Below, one piece after another: positions 26,622 to 34,805 of a stretch of DNA of 64,000 bases. The stretch is from NCBI GenBank assembly GCA_965227035.1, contig OZ245724.1:2604001-2668000 (forward strand), in the 5' to 3' direction. The DNA is from CBDDFQ01 sp965227035 (GTDB lineage: Bacteria; Pseudomonadota; Gammaproteobacteria; Burkholderiales; Burkholderiaceae_C). Numbering within the stretch: the first letter of the stretch is position 1; the number at the start of each line of letters is the position of its first letter. Both the position numbers and the translations under genes were made by a program. The notes below the pieces were generated by a model. It did not search any database and was not told the DNA's origin. It saw only the letters and a program-made list of their open reading frames with translations.

Positions 26622-26643
26622 GTGAGTTCAATTAAAGACTCAC
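26622..26643. promoter_or_regulatory. Inverted repeat GTGAGT-N10-ACTCAC
   Basis: Perfect 6-bp arms in the divergent region between the Bug-HyuAB operon and the lysR gene. It is a possible second binding site for the LysR protein or another regulator. Confidence 0.35.
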
Positions 26644-26666
26644 CTGCCAGCAGGAGCAATTGGCTG

Positions 26667-26682
26667 TGAAGCTATGACTTCA
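26667..26682. promoter_or_regulatory. Candidate LysR operator TGAAG-N6-CTTCA
   Basis: Perfect 5-bp inverted repeat TGAAG-CTATGA-CTTCA of the dyad size typical for LysR-type sites, 43 bp before the lysR start. A related, less perfect ATAG-N8-CTAT dyad follows directly at 26682-26697. Confidence 0.5.
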
Positions 26683-26724
26683 TAGTAGGATGGCTATCAC
26701 TTCAAAAAACCAAGAGACAACACC

Positions 26725-27618
26725 GTGCTGCAGGTGACCCTACGAAGACTCGAAGTGTTTGTGGCGGTAGTGGATACCGGACGCTTCGGTGCGGCAGCTG
26801 CCGCACTCAACATTGCACAGCCCTCGGTAAGCGCGCACATTAGCGCCCTCGAGAGCAAGGTGGGCGTTCCGCTCTTCGAGCGACGACCCGGCGCGTCTCC
26901 GGTGCTCACCGACATGGGGCGCACCATTTACGACTACGCGAAAGACACCCTTTCGAGAGCCGGAGCGCTATCGGCGAACATCCAGCAGACGACCAGCGTC
27001 GTCCGGTTCGCAGCTCAACGGTTCGTCGCCAATTCTCTGCTCAGCAAGCCGCTGGAAATTTTCGCGGAGCGGTTTCCGAAGGTTGAGTTGATAGCCCGCG
27101 TGGGAGTGTTCGAGGAGGTGCTCTCTTCTTACACGAGCAATGCGGTGGATCTGGTGTTCCTTCTCAGCCCCGGTGAAGTTCCAGGACTGGAGACGACGCC
27201 GATCGGACGATATCGGCTTGCATTCATTGCGGCGCCCAACCATGCGTTGGCGCACGAGTCTCGAATCACGCCCGAGACACTTTCGCGCCACCCCTACATA
27301 TCGGCCTACCGCACCTCGTATTTCGGAAGGACGCTGGAGACCATGCTGCACGACGCGGGAATGCCGCCACTGCCCATCAGGTCGCAAGCCCAGGAAATGA
27401 CCATGGTTCGCGAAATGGTCCTGGCCAACATGGGCTTTTCTTTTTCGCTTCGGCGCAGTGTTCACAAAGAATTGACCGAAGGCACGCTGGTCGAACTCGA
27501 TGTGGATTTGCCGCCGATGTATCTCACGCTGCGCTACGCGAAAAAGTCGTTCGCCAACGCGCCCGAGATCAACAGTTTGGTAGACATGGTTCGCGAAGCC
27601 GAGGGACAGGTAGTCTGA
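26725..27618 (+). CDS. LysR family transcriptional regulator
   Basis: A 297-residue LysR-type regulator starting at GTG. The winged helix-turn-helix lies at about residues 7-65 (RRLEVFVAVVDTGRFGAAAAALNIAQPSVSAHISALESKVGVPLFER). The substrate-binding domain begins near 90. It is transcribed away from the Bug-HyuA-HyuB-M24-M24-MmgE-amidohydrolase operon, with candidate dyads in the 127-bp gap, so it is the probable activator of that operon. A further Bug gene follows it on the same strand and may share its control. Confidence 0.92.
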   Translation: MLQVTLRRLEVFVAVVDTGRFGAAAAALNIAQPSVSAHISALESKVGVPLFERRPGASPVLTDMGRTIYDYAKDTLSRAGALSANIQQTTSVVRFAAQRFVANSLLSKPLEIFAERFPKVELIARVGVFEEVLSSYTSNAVDLVFLLSPGEVPGLETTPIGRYRLAFIAAPNHALAHESRITPETLSRHPYISAYRTSYFGRTLETMLHDAGMPPLPIRSQAQEMTMVREMVLANMGFSFSLRRSVHKELTEGTLVELDVDLPPMYLTLRYAKKSFANAPEINSLVDMVREAEGQVV

Positions 27619-27695
27619 AGCGAAACCCGAATGAAAGTTACGGCACGGAATTTGCCTACATTGCCCTCGACGTAATTTCACTGGAGTATTCGCTC

Positions 27696-28682
27696 ATGAC
27701 CAACATCCGCACCATCATCGCCGGCTGCCTTCTAGGCGCCACTGCTGTCGCAACCAACGCATTCGCGCAGAGCGCAGCGCAATATCCCTCCAAACCCATT
27801 CGCATCGTCGTGCCCTACCCGGCTGGCGGCGGCATCGACGTGTTGTCACGTGTGATCGGGGAGCGCCTCAGCCGTTTGTGGGGTCAACCCGTGGTGGTCG
27901 ACAACAAACCGGGCGCGGGCACGCTGGTGGGCGCCGAGTTCGTTGCTCGCGCACCAGCCGATGGCTACACGTTGATGGTGACGACCGACTCCACGTTGAC
28001 GATCAACCAGCATCTGTATGCGCGCCTTCCGTACGACCCGGTGAAAGACTTCGCGCCGATCACGCAACTCGTCTTGCTCAATCAGCTGTTGCTCGCCAAT
28101 CCCGGCGTTCCGGCAAACAATCTCAAGGAATTGATTGCCTATGCCAAGGCCAATCCCGGCAAGTTGAACTACGCGTCGTACGGCGCGGGCAGCCAGCCTC
28201 ACCTTGCAATGGAAACCTTGAAATCGCAAGCCGGTATCAACATCGTGCATGTCCCGTACAAAGGCATTCCGCAGGCGGTTCCGGCTGCGATCGCAAATGA
28301 AGTTCAGCTCACATTCTCGGGCGCTGCATCGTCCAAGGGGTTCATCGATGCGGGCAAGCTCAAAGCATTAGCCGTAGGCGGCAAGACTCGCATGGCGGCC
28401 CTGCCGAATGTGCCCACATTTACGGAATCAGGATTTCCCGATGTGCCCTCGAACGCATGGTTCGGTTTGTTCGCGCCCGCCAATACGCCACGCGACATCA
28501 TCATGAAGATCCAGACCGAGGTCGTGAAAATCTTGAAAGACCCCGAGTTCAATCAAAAGGAAATCGTTGCCAAGTCGTACGATCTCGTCGCCAGCACGCC
28601 AGAAGAGTTCTCGGCGTTCCTCGTGGTCGACACGGTGCGCAACATGCGCGCGGTCCGAATCTCGGGCGCGAAGGTCGAATAA
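27696..28682 (+). CDS. Bug/TctC family periplasmic receptor
   Basis: A 328-residue binding protein with a clean Sec signal (TIIAGCLLGATAVATNAFAQ), the family start AQYPSKPIRIVVPYPAGGGID and VVVDNKPGAGTLVGAEFVAR. A CTGGAG Shine-Dalgarno precedes the ATG. It sits 77 bp behind the LysR gene and converges with the MarR gene of the second HyuAB operon, so it could serve either pathway. It is an orphan receptor without TctAB. Confidence 0.92.
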   Translation: MTNIRTIIAGCLLGATAVATNAFAQSAAQYPSKPIRIVVPYPAGGGIDVLSRVIGERLSRLWGQPVVVDNKPGAGTLVGAEFVARAPADGYTLMVTTDSTLTINQHLYARLPYDPVKDFAPITQLVLLNQLLLANPGVPANNLKELIAYAKANPGKLNYASYGAGSQPHLAMETLKSQAGINIVHVPYKGIPQAVPAAIANEVQLTFSGAASSKGFIDAGKLKALAVGGKTRMAALPNVPTFTESGFPDVPSNAWFGLFAPANTPRDIIMKIQTEVVKILKDPEFNQKEIVAKSYDLVASTPEEFSAFLVVDTVRNMRAVRISGAKVE

Positions 28683-28694
28683 AAGCGTCGTTGT

Positions 28695-29246
28695 CTAGCT
28701 CGATGCTTCGAGCCCGTTCGACAGGTTCTGCACAAGTCGTCGAACGCTCTTCATGAGCAGCGCAAGCTCTTTCTCATCCATGCCGGTCGCTGCAATCCGA
28801 AATACATCGCGGCGCACCGGCAGCATCTTCGCAAACGCCTGTTTGCCCTTGCGCGTGATGAACACTTCGATGGTTCGCCTGTCGTCTTCACGCGGCTTGC
28901 GCATCACCAGACCGCTCTCTTCCATCGAGTCGAGCATGCGGCTCAATGCCGTGCGTTCGATGAACGATTCCTTGGCCAGCTGACTGATAGGCAAGCCGTC
29001 TTTCTCATCGAGGATGGACAAGGTGCGCCATCGACCGACCACCGATTTCTGCTCGCCCATTTGTTGTGCGAAACGCTGGTTCGCCAGCTCTTCGAGAACG
29101 CCGACCCAATAAAGAATCGAAGTCTGAAAAGATCGCCCCTCGATTTCGACAGGCGCTTCAGCCTTGGGCTTCGACCGATGGGCCGTTTGCTTCTTCGTCG
29201 GCTTCGTCGTTGTCTTCGTAGTTGGCTTGATCGCTTGCTTGGTCAA
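28695..29246 (-). CDS. MarR family transcriptional regulator
   Basis: A 183-residue winged-helix regulator. A basic Thr/Lys/Pro-rich N-terminal tail of about 35 residues (QAIKPTTKTTTKPTKKQ) precedes the MarR domain, whose recognition region reads LPISQLAKESFIERTALSRMLDSMEESGLVMRKPREDDRRTIEVFITRKG (about 85-135). The tail is longer than in most MarR proteins. Its start overlaps the HyuB stop by 4 bp, so the regulator is the last gene of the HyuA-HyuB operon instead of being divergent from it, suggesting feedback control of the operon. Confidence 0.9.
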   Translation of the reverse strand: MTKQAIKPTTKTTTKPTKKQTAHRSKPKAEAPVEIEGRSFQTSILYWVGVLEELANQRFAQQMGEQKSVVGRWRTLSILDEKDGLPISQLAKESFIERTALSRMLDSMEESGLVMRKPREDDRRTIEVFITRKGKQAFAKMLPVRRDVFRIAATGMDEKELALLMKSVRRLVQNLSNGLEASS

Positions 29247-31099
29247 TTGTTTTTGTTCCAGCTGAATAGTCGTTCACCTTCTACCACGGCCCCACTCAAA
29301 CCGAGACCTTTCAGGAACTCGTCGAGGTAGCCGGTATCCACCGAAGAATTCATTTTTGCTGTCGATGCGTTGCGTGCTGCGCGCAAGGCATCGCGCGCTT
29401 TCGAAGTCGCGTTCGTATCGACCGATTCTTTTGCGCTGTCGATACAAACGCCGTAAACCTTCTGCGCATAGTCGATCGTGATGAGATCCAGGATCACGTC
29501 CTTCAACACCGACTCCGGTTCGCGCAACAAGGGATCGCCATTACCCGCGCCTCCCGCCGAAATGTGGCAGAAGATGTCGTTCGTCTTCAAAGTGATCGGC
29601 TGCATCGGCATTACCGGCAGCACTTTCTGGCCTTCGCCCGGGTTGAGGAAATTGAAGCTGGGTGTGCCGGGGTAGCCACCGTTGAACGCATATGGCAAGT
29701 GCCTGCGCCTGTCCGATCGCATAATCAAGGTCGCTTCGTCCGAGCGAATTTTGTATTCGCGAACGAATGCAGGAGCTCCGCGGAACTGACCGGGGCCGCC
29801 TGAGTTCTGCACGAGCGCATAGCGAGTGATCATCACCGGGAAATGCGCTTCGATCATTTCCACGGGCTGGTTCGTGATGTTGCCGCCCGGATTCGGAATG
29901 CCGTGCATGCCGTCCCGAGTGGTCATGGCGCCGCTCGCTCCAGCAAGCGTTTCGGTGCACACGAAAGCGCGACCTTCATGCCGACCAGCCAACACCGGAA
30001 ACGTGACTCCACCTTCTCCTGCCGCAGGGATTCGGTCGGGCAGTAATGCAGCGAACGCACCGAACAAGGTGTCGAGCATGCGCCAACCCATGAGCGCGCG
30101 TGCGGCACATGCCGCCGGTGGACGAGGGTTCACGATGCAGCCTTCCGGTGCGATCGTGTGAATGGGTCTGATGAATCCCTCGAAGTTCGGCACGTCGCTG
30201 TCGAGCACGCATTTGACGGCTAGATATCCAGCAGCTTTGGTGAACGGGATCGGGCAGTTGATAGCACCCTTCACCTCGCCGGAAGTACCGGTCCAGTCGA
30301 TCGTGATTTCATCGCCATGAACGCGAATCGTGAGTTTCAGAACGATAGGCTCAGGGTCGTCGCCCAACCCGTCTACATAGTCTTCGAACGGATAGTCGCC
30401 ATCGGGGATCGCTCTAATTTCATCGCGAATCATCTGCTCTGCGCGGTCGTGCATATCTTCGACGAAAGTGCGGAAGGTTTCGACGCCGTATCGCGAAAGA
30501 AGCTCGATGTAGGCACGTTCGGCATTCACGCATGCCGCAACTTGCGATTCCATGTCGCCCGCGACTTTGTCGGGCAGGCGACTGTTCAGCGCGAGCAATT
30601 TAAAAAAGGTTTCGTTGGGGACGCCAGCCTCATACAACTTGAGGATAGGAATGCGAAGTCCCTCCTGGTAGATCTCGGTCGCGAACACCGCAGTACTGCC
30701 CGGCGCGAGTCCGCCCATATCGGTCTGGTGGACGAGCGTGGCGGCGTACCCTTCGATTTCGCCTTTGTAGAAGATCGGCTTGACGATATAGACATCCGGC
30801 AAATGCATGCCGCCCGCGACGTAGGGATCGTTGAACACGAACATATCGCCGGGCTGGGTGCTCGATTGCGTTTCGGCCACCAGTCGCTGCATGGCATCGG
30901 GGAACGATCCCAGATGCAAGGCCATGGTGAGCCCATGTGCAATCACCCGGCCTTTTCTGTCGCACAGGCCAGTGGAGTAATCCATCGAATCGCGCACGAT
31001 GGATGAGTACGCAGTTCGCATGATCACCAGCGCCATTTCGTCGGAAATCGAGCTCAGTGCGTTGCGGATCACCTGCACGGTAATTGGATCGGTACGCAT
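29243..31099 (-). CDS. Hydantoinase/oxoprolinase B subunit (HyuB family), second copy
   Basis: A 618-residue HyuB-type subunit. The N-terminus DPITVQVIRNALSSISDEMALVIMRTAYSSIVRDSMDYS is a family signature and is followed by FVFNDPYVAGGMHLPDVYIVKP and VHQTDMGGLAPGS. It differs clearly from the HyuB near 22 kb, so it is not a recent duplication. With the preceding HyuA it would act on a cyclic amide or ketone in an ATP-dependent way. The C-terminal 90 residues are Ala/Ser-rich and less conserved. Confidence 0.92.
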   Translation of the reverse strand: MRTDPITVQVIRNALSSISDEMALVIMRTAYSSIVRDSMDYSTGLCDRKGRVIAHGLTMALHLGSFPDAMQRLVAETQSSTQPGDMFVFNDPYVAGGMHLPDVYIVKPIFYKGEIEGYAATLVHQTDMGGLAPGSTAVFATEIYQEGLRIPILKLYEAGVPNETFFKLLALNSRLPDKVAGDMESQVAACVNAERAYIELLSRYGVETFRTFVEDMHDRAEQMIRDEIRAIPDGDYPFEDYVDGLGDDPEPIVLKLTIRVHGDEITIDWTGTSGEVKGAINCPIPFTKAAGYLAVKCVLDSDVPNFEGFIRPIHTIAPEGCIVNPRPPAACAARALMGWRMLDTLFGAFAALLPDRIPAAGEGGVTFPVLAGRHEGRAFVCTETLAGASGAMTTRDGMHGIPNPGGNITNQPVEMIEAHFPVMITRYALVQNSGGPGQFRGAPAFVREYKIRSDEATLIMRSDRRRHLPYAFNGGYPGTPSFNFLNPGEGQKVLPVMPMQPITLKTNDIFCHISAGGAGNGDPLLREPESVLKDVILDLITIDYAQKVYGVCIDSAKESVDTNATSKARDALRAARNASTAKMNSSVDTGYLDEFLKGLGLSGAVVEGERLFSWNKNN

Positions 31100-31101
31100 A
31101 C

Positions 31102-33234
31102 TTATTCCTTGTCCTTTGCGGACGATTTGACCCTGGATCTATCGAGAAGAATGTTGCCGAAGGCATCTACCGATGCGATCCAGCCTGGAGGTATGACACA
31201 GGTGGTGTCGTACTCCTCGACGATGATCGGGCCGGCTCGCTCGATGCCGCGAAGGTCTGCCCGACGGATGATGGGAGTGGACTGAACTCCCAGCTTCGGG
31301 CCGTAGTACACCTCGCGTGTCGTATTCGGTGGCGTAGCCGATGGGCGACTGAGCGCAGCCTCGACGTCTATTGGCATATCTTTCGACGGCATCGATCCGA
31401 TCAGGCGCAAGTTCACGCACTGCACTTCGCTCGCATCGGTTCTATGCCCGTAAGTGCGCTCATGCTCGACTCCGAAAGCTTCTGCGGTGCCTGCAACATC
31501 GAACTTGCCGCCAGAATCGAATGCCACCTTGACCGTGAGTTCGTGAGCCTGTCCGTAGTAGCGAAGATCGGCATAGGCGCCGAGGATCACCTGGTCGACT
31601 TCGCAGCCCTCCTTCACCATGAGTTCCAGCAGGCGGCGCTTCAATCCTTCTAGGGCCTGATCCAGCGAGTCGTCTTTAACTTGTGCGAGGACTCTTACAT
31701 ACGCTTGGGTCAGTTCCTGTTCGACCGCAGACTTCAACAAGCCGACGGCGCTGAACACACCCGGGTTCAATGGAATGACGACTCGCGTCATGTCGAGGGC
31801 ATCTGCAATTTCGGTAGCCAGCACCGGCCCGTTTCCTCCAAATCCGAAGAGTGCGAAATCGCGCGGATCGCGTCCACGGTAGGTAGATACCGCTTTGACG
31901 GCGCGAACCATCGTGCCCGCCGAAACCTGGAACACACCATATGCAGTTTCCATGAGCGATCGATTCATAGGTACAGCAACCATATCCTGCATGACGCTTT
32001 CGGCTTTCGAGCGATTGAGCTTCAACTCGCCACCAACCAGGTATTCGGGATTGATGTAGCCCAGCAGAATCATGGCGTCGGTCAACGTCGGCTCCGTGCC
32101 ACCCGCGTCATAAGCTACCGGTCCTGGAGAGGCTCCAGCGCTGCGGGGGCCCACCGCGAGTGCACCGCTACGGTCGATCGAGACAAGGCTGCCGCCACCA
32201 GCGCCAATTTCCGAGATGTCGATCACAGGCAGCTTCAATGCATGTCCACCGCCCATCACCAGCCGACTGCTTAGGTTGATTCCGGCTCCCACTTCGTAGT
32301 CGCCCGATTTGCTGACCTTGCCAGCCTCCACAATCGATGCTTTCGCGGTCGTGCCGCCCATGTCGAGCGTGATCATGTCGGGCAACATGGCCTGGCGCGT
32401 CAGGTCTGCAGCGCCGATCACACCGGCAGATGGACCCGACTCTACGATGTACGCCGGCTTGATAGCAGCCTGCGCCACAGACATGATCCCGCCGTCCGAC
32501 TTCATTACGCGCACAGGAGCAGCGACGCCGATGCTTCGCAGATTGCGGACCAGCGATTCGAAGTATCGATTCAACACGGGTCCGAGATACGCGTTGATCA
32601 CGGTGGTGCTTGCGCGTTCGTATTCGCGAATTTCCGGAAGGATGTCGCTGGAGCAGGTGATGAACGTTTCCTTGGAAAGCGCCTCACGTAAAGCCGAAGC
32701 AACGATGTCTTCGTGCGCGCGATTCACGTACGAGTTGATCAGGCAGATGGCCACTGCTTCGACCTTATTGGCTCGAAGCGATTCGATGAGCGCCGCAATG
32801 CTTTGGCTACTCGGCGTGGTTAATACCTTGCCGGTCGAATCGAGACGCTCGTCGACCTCGAAGCTAAGATTTCTCGGAACCAGCGGAGAAGCTTTCTTGT
32901 AATTCAACACGTACATTTCGGGGATGCGCAGACGACGCATCTCGAGAATGTCGCGAAATCCTTTTGTGGTGACCAGAGCAGTTTTAGCGCCGCGAATTTC
33001 GAGGATGGTGTTGGTAGCTACGGTAGTCGCGTGAATGACGACTTCGATGCTCTCCGGCGCAATCTTCGAACTCGCCATGGTGGCTTGAATGCCGGACACG
33101 ATTCCGCGACCGTAATCGTCGGGCGTCGTGGGAACTTTGCGTGTGAGAAGCGAGCCATCGTCACCGTTGAACACGAGATCGGTAAAGGTTCCCCCTACAT
33201 CGACGCCTATTCGATACTTCACCTTCGTGACCAT
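31102..33234 (-). CDS. Hydantoinase/oxoprolinase A subunit (HyuA family), second copy
   Basis: A 710-residue HyuA-type ATPase subunit, first gene of the HyuA-HyuB-MarR operon. Phosphate-binding motif IGVDVGGTFTDLVF (9-22), ATPase motif TLDMGGTTAKASIV (about 292-305), ISEIGAGGGSLVSID and YRGRDPRDFALFGFGGNGPVLATEI are visible. It lies 2 bp from HyuB. The upstream 210 bp, shared with a divergent oxidoreductase gene, contains a spaced inverted repeat that could bind the MarR protein. The substrate is unknown; related complexes open hydantoins or oxoproline or carboxylate ketones. Confidence 0.92.
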   Translation of the reverse strand: MVTKVKYRIGVDVGGTFTDLVFNGDDGSLLTRKVPTTPDDYGRGIVSGIQATMASSKIAPESIEVVIHATTVATNTILEIRGAKTALVTTKGFRDILEMRRLRIPEMYVLNYKKASPLVPRNLSFEVDERLDSTGKVLTTPSSQSIAALIESLRANKVEAVAICLINSYVNRAHEDIVASALREALSKETFITCSSDILPEIREYERASTTVINAYLGPVLNRYFESLVRNLRSIGVAAPVRVMKSDGGIMSVAQAAIKPAYIVESGPSAGVIGAADLTRQAMLPDMITLDMGGTTAKASIVEAGKVSKSGDYEVGAGINLSSRLVMGGGHALKLPVIDISEIGAGGGSLVSIDRSGALAVGPRSAGASPGPVAYDAGGTEPTLTDAMILLGYINPEYLVGGELKLNRSKAESVMQDMVAVPMNRSLMETAYGVFQVSAGTMVRAVKAVSTYRGRDPRDFALFGFGGNGPVLATEIADALDMTRVVIPLNPGVFSAVGLLKSAVEQELTQAYVRVLAQVKDDSLDQALEGLKRRLLELMVKEGCEVDQVILGAYADLRYYGQAHELTVKVAFDSGGKFDVAGTAEAFGVEHERTYGHRTDASEVQCVNLRLIGSMPSKDMPIDVEAALSRPSATPPNTTREVYYGPKLGVQSTPIIRRADLRGIERAGPIIVEEYDTTCVIPPGWIASVDAFGNILLDRSRVKSSAKDKE

Positions 33235-33316
33235 TGAAACTCCTGTGTTGCGGTGGACTGCATATCTGCACGCGGTCTAAAAAACTACGCTTCTTCGAGC
33301 AGACATTAGCATGTGC

Positions 33317-33391
33317 GTTTTCACATAACAATGTTTTTTTGAATCGGTTCATCGAGTTTCGACGCTGCTTTTGACCGTTAGTATGTGAAAC
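33317..33391. promoter_or_regulatory. Widely spaced inverted repeat GTTT(T)CACATA / TATGTGAAAC
   Basis: The left arm (33317-33327) and right arm (33382-33391) match over ten bases, with one extra T in the left arm, 54 bp apart, in the divergent region between HyuA and the oxidoreductase gene. They could be two half-operators of one regulator, with the MarR protein of the operon the nearest candidate. Confidence 0.4.
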
Positions 33392-33444
33392 ATCACGCAA
33401 AGAACGCGGTAATGTTCAGCGCAAAAACACGAAGGGTTTCTCGA

Positions 33445-34377
33445 ATGAAAGCTATCGTCTTCGATCAGTTCGGCGGTCCCGATGTGCTGCATCTTTCCGA
33501 GATGCCCACCCCTGAGCCGGGCGTTGGCGAAATTCGAGTTTTGCTCCGCGCCGCCAGCGTGATTCCGGGCGACTGGAAGCTCCGCGCAGGCCTGCTCCAG
33601 GCGTATTTCCCGATCCGGTTTCCGAAGATCCCCGGTCGTGACGGCGCAGGCGTAGTCGACAAAATCGGACCAGGCGTATCCGAGTTTCAAGTGGGAGATC
33701 GAGTCTGCGTCGCAACAGAACACACGCAACCGGGTACCTACGCTCAGTCGGTGGCTGTGTCAGCAGAAAGTGCTGTGAAACTCGACGATGCCCTTGACTT
33801 CGCGCATGGCGCCTCGCTGATGCATGCAGGTGTGTGCGCATGGACGTGCCTGGTCGACACGGCAAAAATACAAGCGGGAATGAGAGTGTTGATCCACGCT
33901 GGCGCGGGATCCATCGGCGGCGCTAGTGTGCAACTCGCACACCATCTTGGATGCGCCGTGACGGCAACCTGCCGACAGGAGAACGCGAACTATGTCCGAT
34001 CTTTAGGTGCAGATGAAATCGTTGCGTACGACAAAGAAGATTTCTCCAGACTGGACACTCGATTCGACGTCGTGCTGGATCTGCTTGGCGGCGAAGTGCA
34101 CCGCAATTCCTATCGCGTGCTCAAACGAGGCGGCCACATGGTGTGCCTGATCGCCAAACCTTACGAAGACCAATCCGCAGAACATGGCGTGCGAGTGTCG
34201 CGCCCGATGATCCACGACTCGAAGCGTGTTCTGCAGGCGGTGATGGATCTCGCATCGAACGGCGCGTTGAAAGCACAAATCGCCGGGCACCTTCCGCTCG
34301 AACAAGCGAGCGAGGCACACCGGCGACTCGAAGCGAACTCGGTGAGCCGGGGACGGATCGTGCTGGATATTTCCTAG
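33445..34377 (+). CDS. Zinc-less quinone reductase / MDR-type alcohol dehydrogenase
   Basis: A 310-residue medium-chain dehydrogenase/reductase. The N-terminal GroES-like domain contains MKAIVFDQFGGPDVLHLSEMPTPEPG and the GRDGAGVVDKIG motif (around 71-82). The Rossmann NADPH-binding motif is VLIHAGAGSIGGASVQLAHHLG (about 149-170). The Cys/His zinc ligands of zinc alcohol dehydrogenases are absent, so it is a QOR/zinc-less enoyl-type reductase, reducing quinones or activated double bonds with NADPH. I used the ATG at MKAIVFDQ, because the 20 upstream codons do not match the family. It is divergent from the HyuAB operon and may reduce an intermediate of it. Confidence 0.88.
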   Translation: MKAIVFDQFGGPDVLHLSEMPTPEPGVGEIRVLLRAASVIPGDWKLRAGLLQAYFPIRFPKIPGRDGAGVVDKIGPGVSEFQVGDRVCVATEHTQPGTYAQSVAVSAESAVKLDDALDFAHGASLMHAGVCAWTCLVDTAKIQAGMRVLIHAGAGSIGGASVQLAHHLGCAVTATCRQENANYVRSLGADEIVAYDKEDFSRLDTRFDVVLDLLGGEVHRNSYRVLKRGGHMVCLIAKPYEDQSAEHGVRVSRPMIHDSKRVLQAVMDLASNGALKAQIAGHLPLEQASEAHRRLEANSVSRGRIVLDIS

Positions 34378-34401
34378 ATTCGTCCCGGGCTACCGACTCG
34401 C

Positions 34402-34779
34402 CTACTTCAAAGTAGCGATGTAAGCGATCAGATCGGCGCGAGCCTTGGCATCGGCAACACCAGAAAACGGCATCGTGTTTCCGGGAATCGCTTTTTGCGG
34501 CTCGGCGATGTACGCATCGAGCGTTTTAGCGTCCCATGAGTACGGCACCGCTTTCATGGCGCGGCTGTAACGGAAGCCCGGGAAGCTGCCGGCCTTGCGA
34601 CCGATGACACCCTTGAGGGAGGGACCCGCGCCGTTGGTTCCATCCACCGAATGGCATGCAGCGCACTGCGCAAAGCCAGTCTTGCCGGCGGCGACGTCTT
34701 GCGCCATGGACGCTCCCGCCGAGAGCATGGCTGCCGCTCCGATGAGCGTTGTGGTCATGATCGATAACTGTTTTTTCAT
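34402..34779 (-). CDS. Periplasmic mono-haem class I cytochrome c
   Basis: A 125-residue small cytochrome c. A Sec signal of about 26 residues (LIGAAAMLSAGASMAQ) is followed by a single haem-binding motif CAACH (Cys39, Cys42, His43), with Met103 in GNTMPF as the probable sixth ligand. The layout (GPSLKGVIGRKAG, FRYSRAMK) matches cytochrome c550/c2. It is the last gene of a three-gene unit with a GMC flavoprotein and its Tat-signal small subunit, so it very likely takes electrons from that dehydrogenase towards the respiratory chain. The classical partner of such enzymes is a tri-haem cytochrome of about 45-50 kDa; this is far smaller. Confidence 0.92.
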   Translation of the reverse strand: MKKQLSIMTTTLIGAAAMLSAGASMAQDVAAGKTGFAQCAACHSVDGTNGAGPSLKGVIGRKAGSFPGFRYSRAMKAVPYSWDAKTLDAYIAEPQKAIPGNTMPFSGVADAKARADLIAYIATLK

Positions 34780-34805
34780 GAGGTAGTTTCCTTTCTCTTT
34801 TTTGT

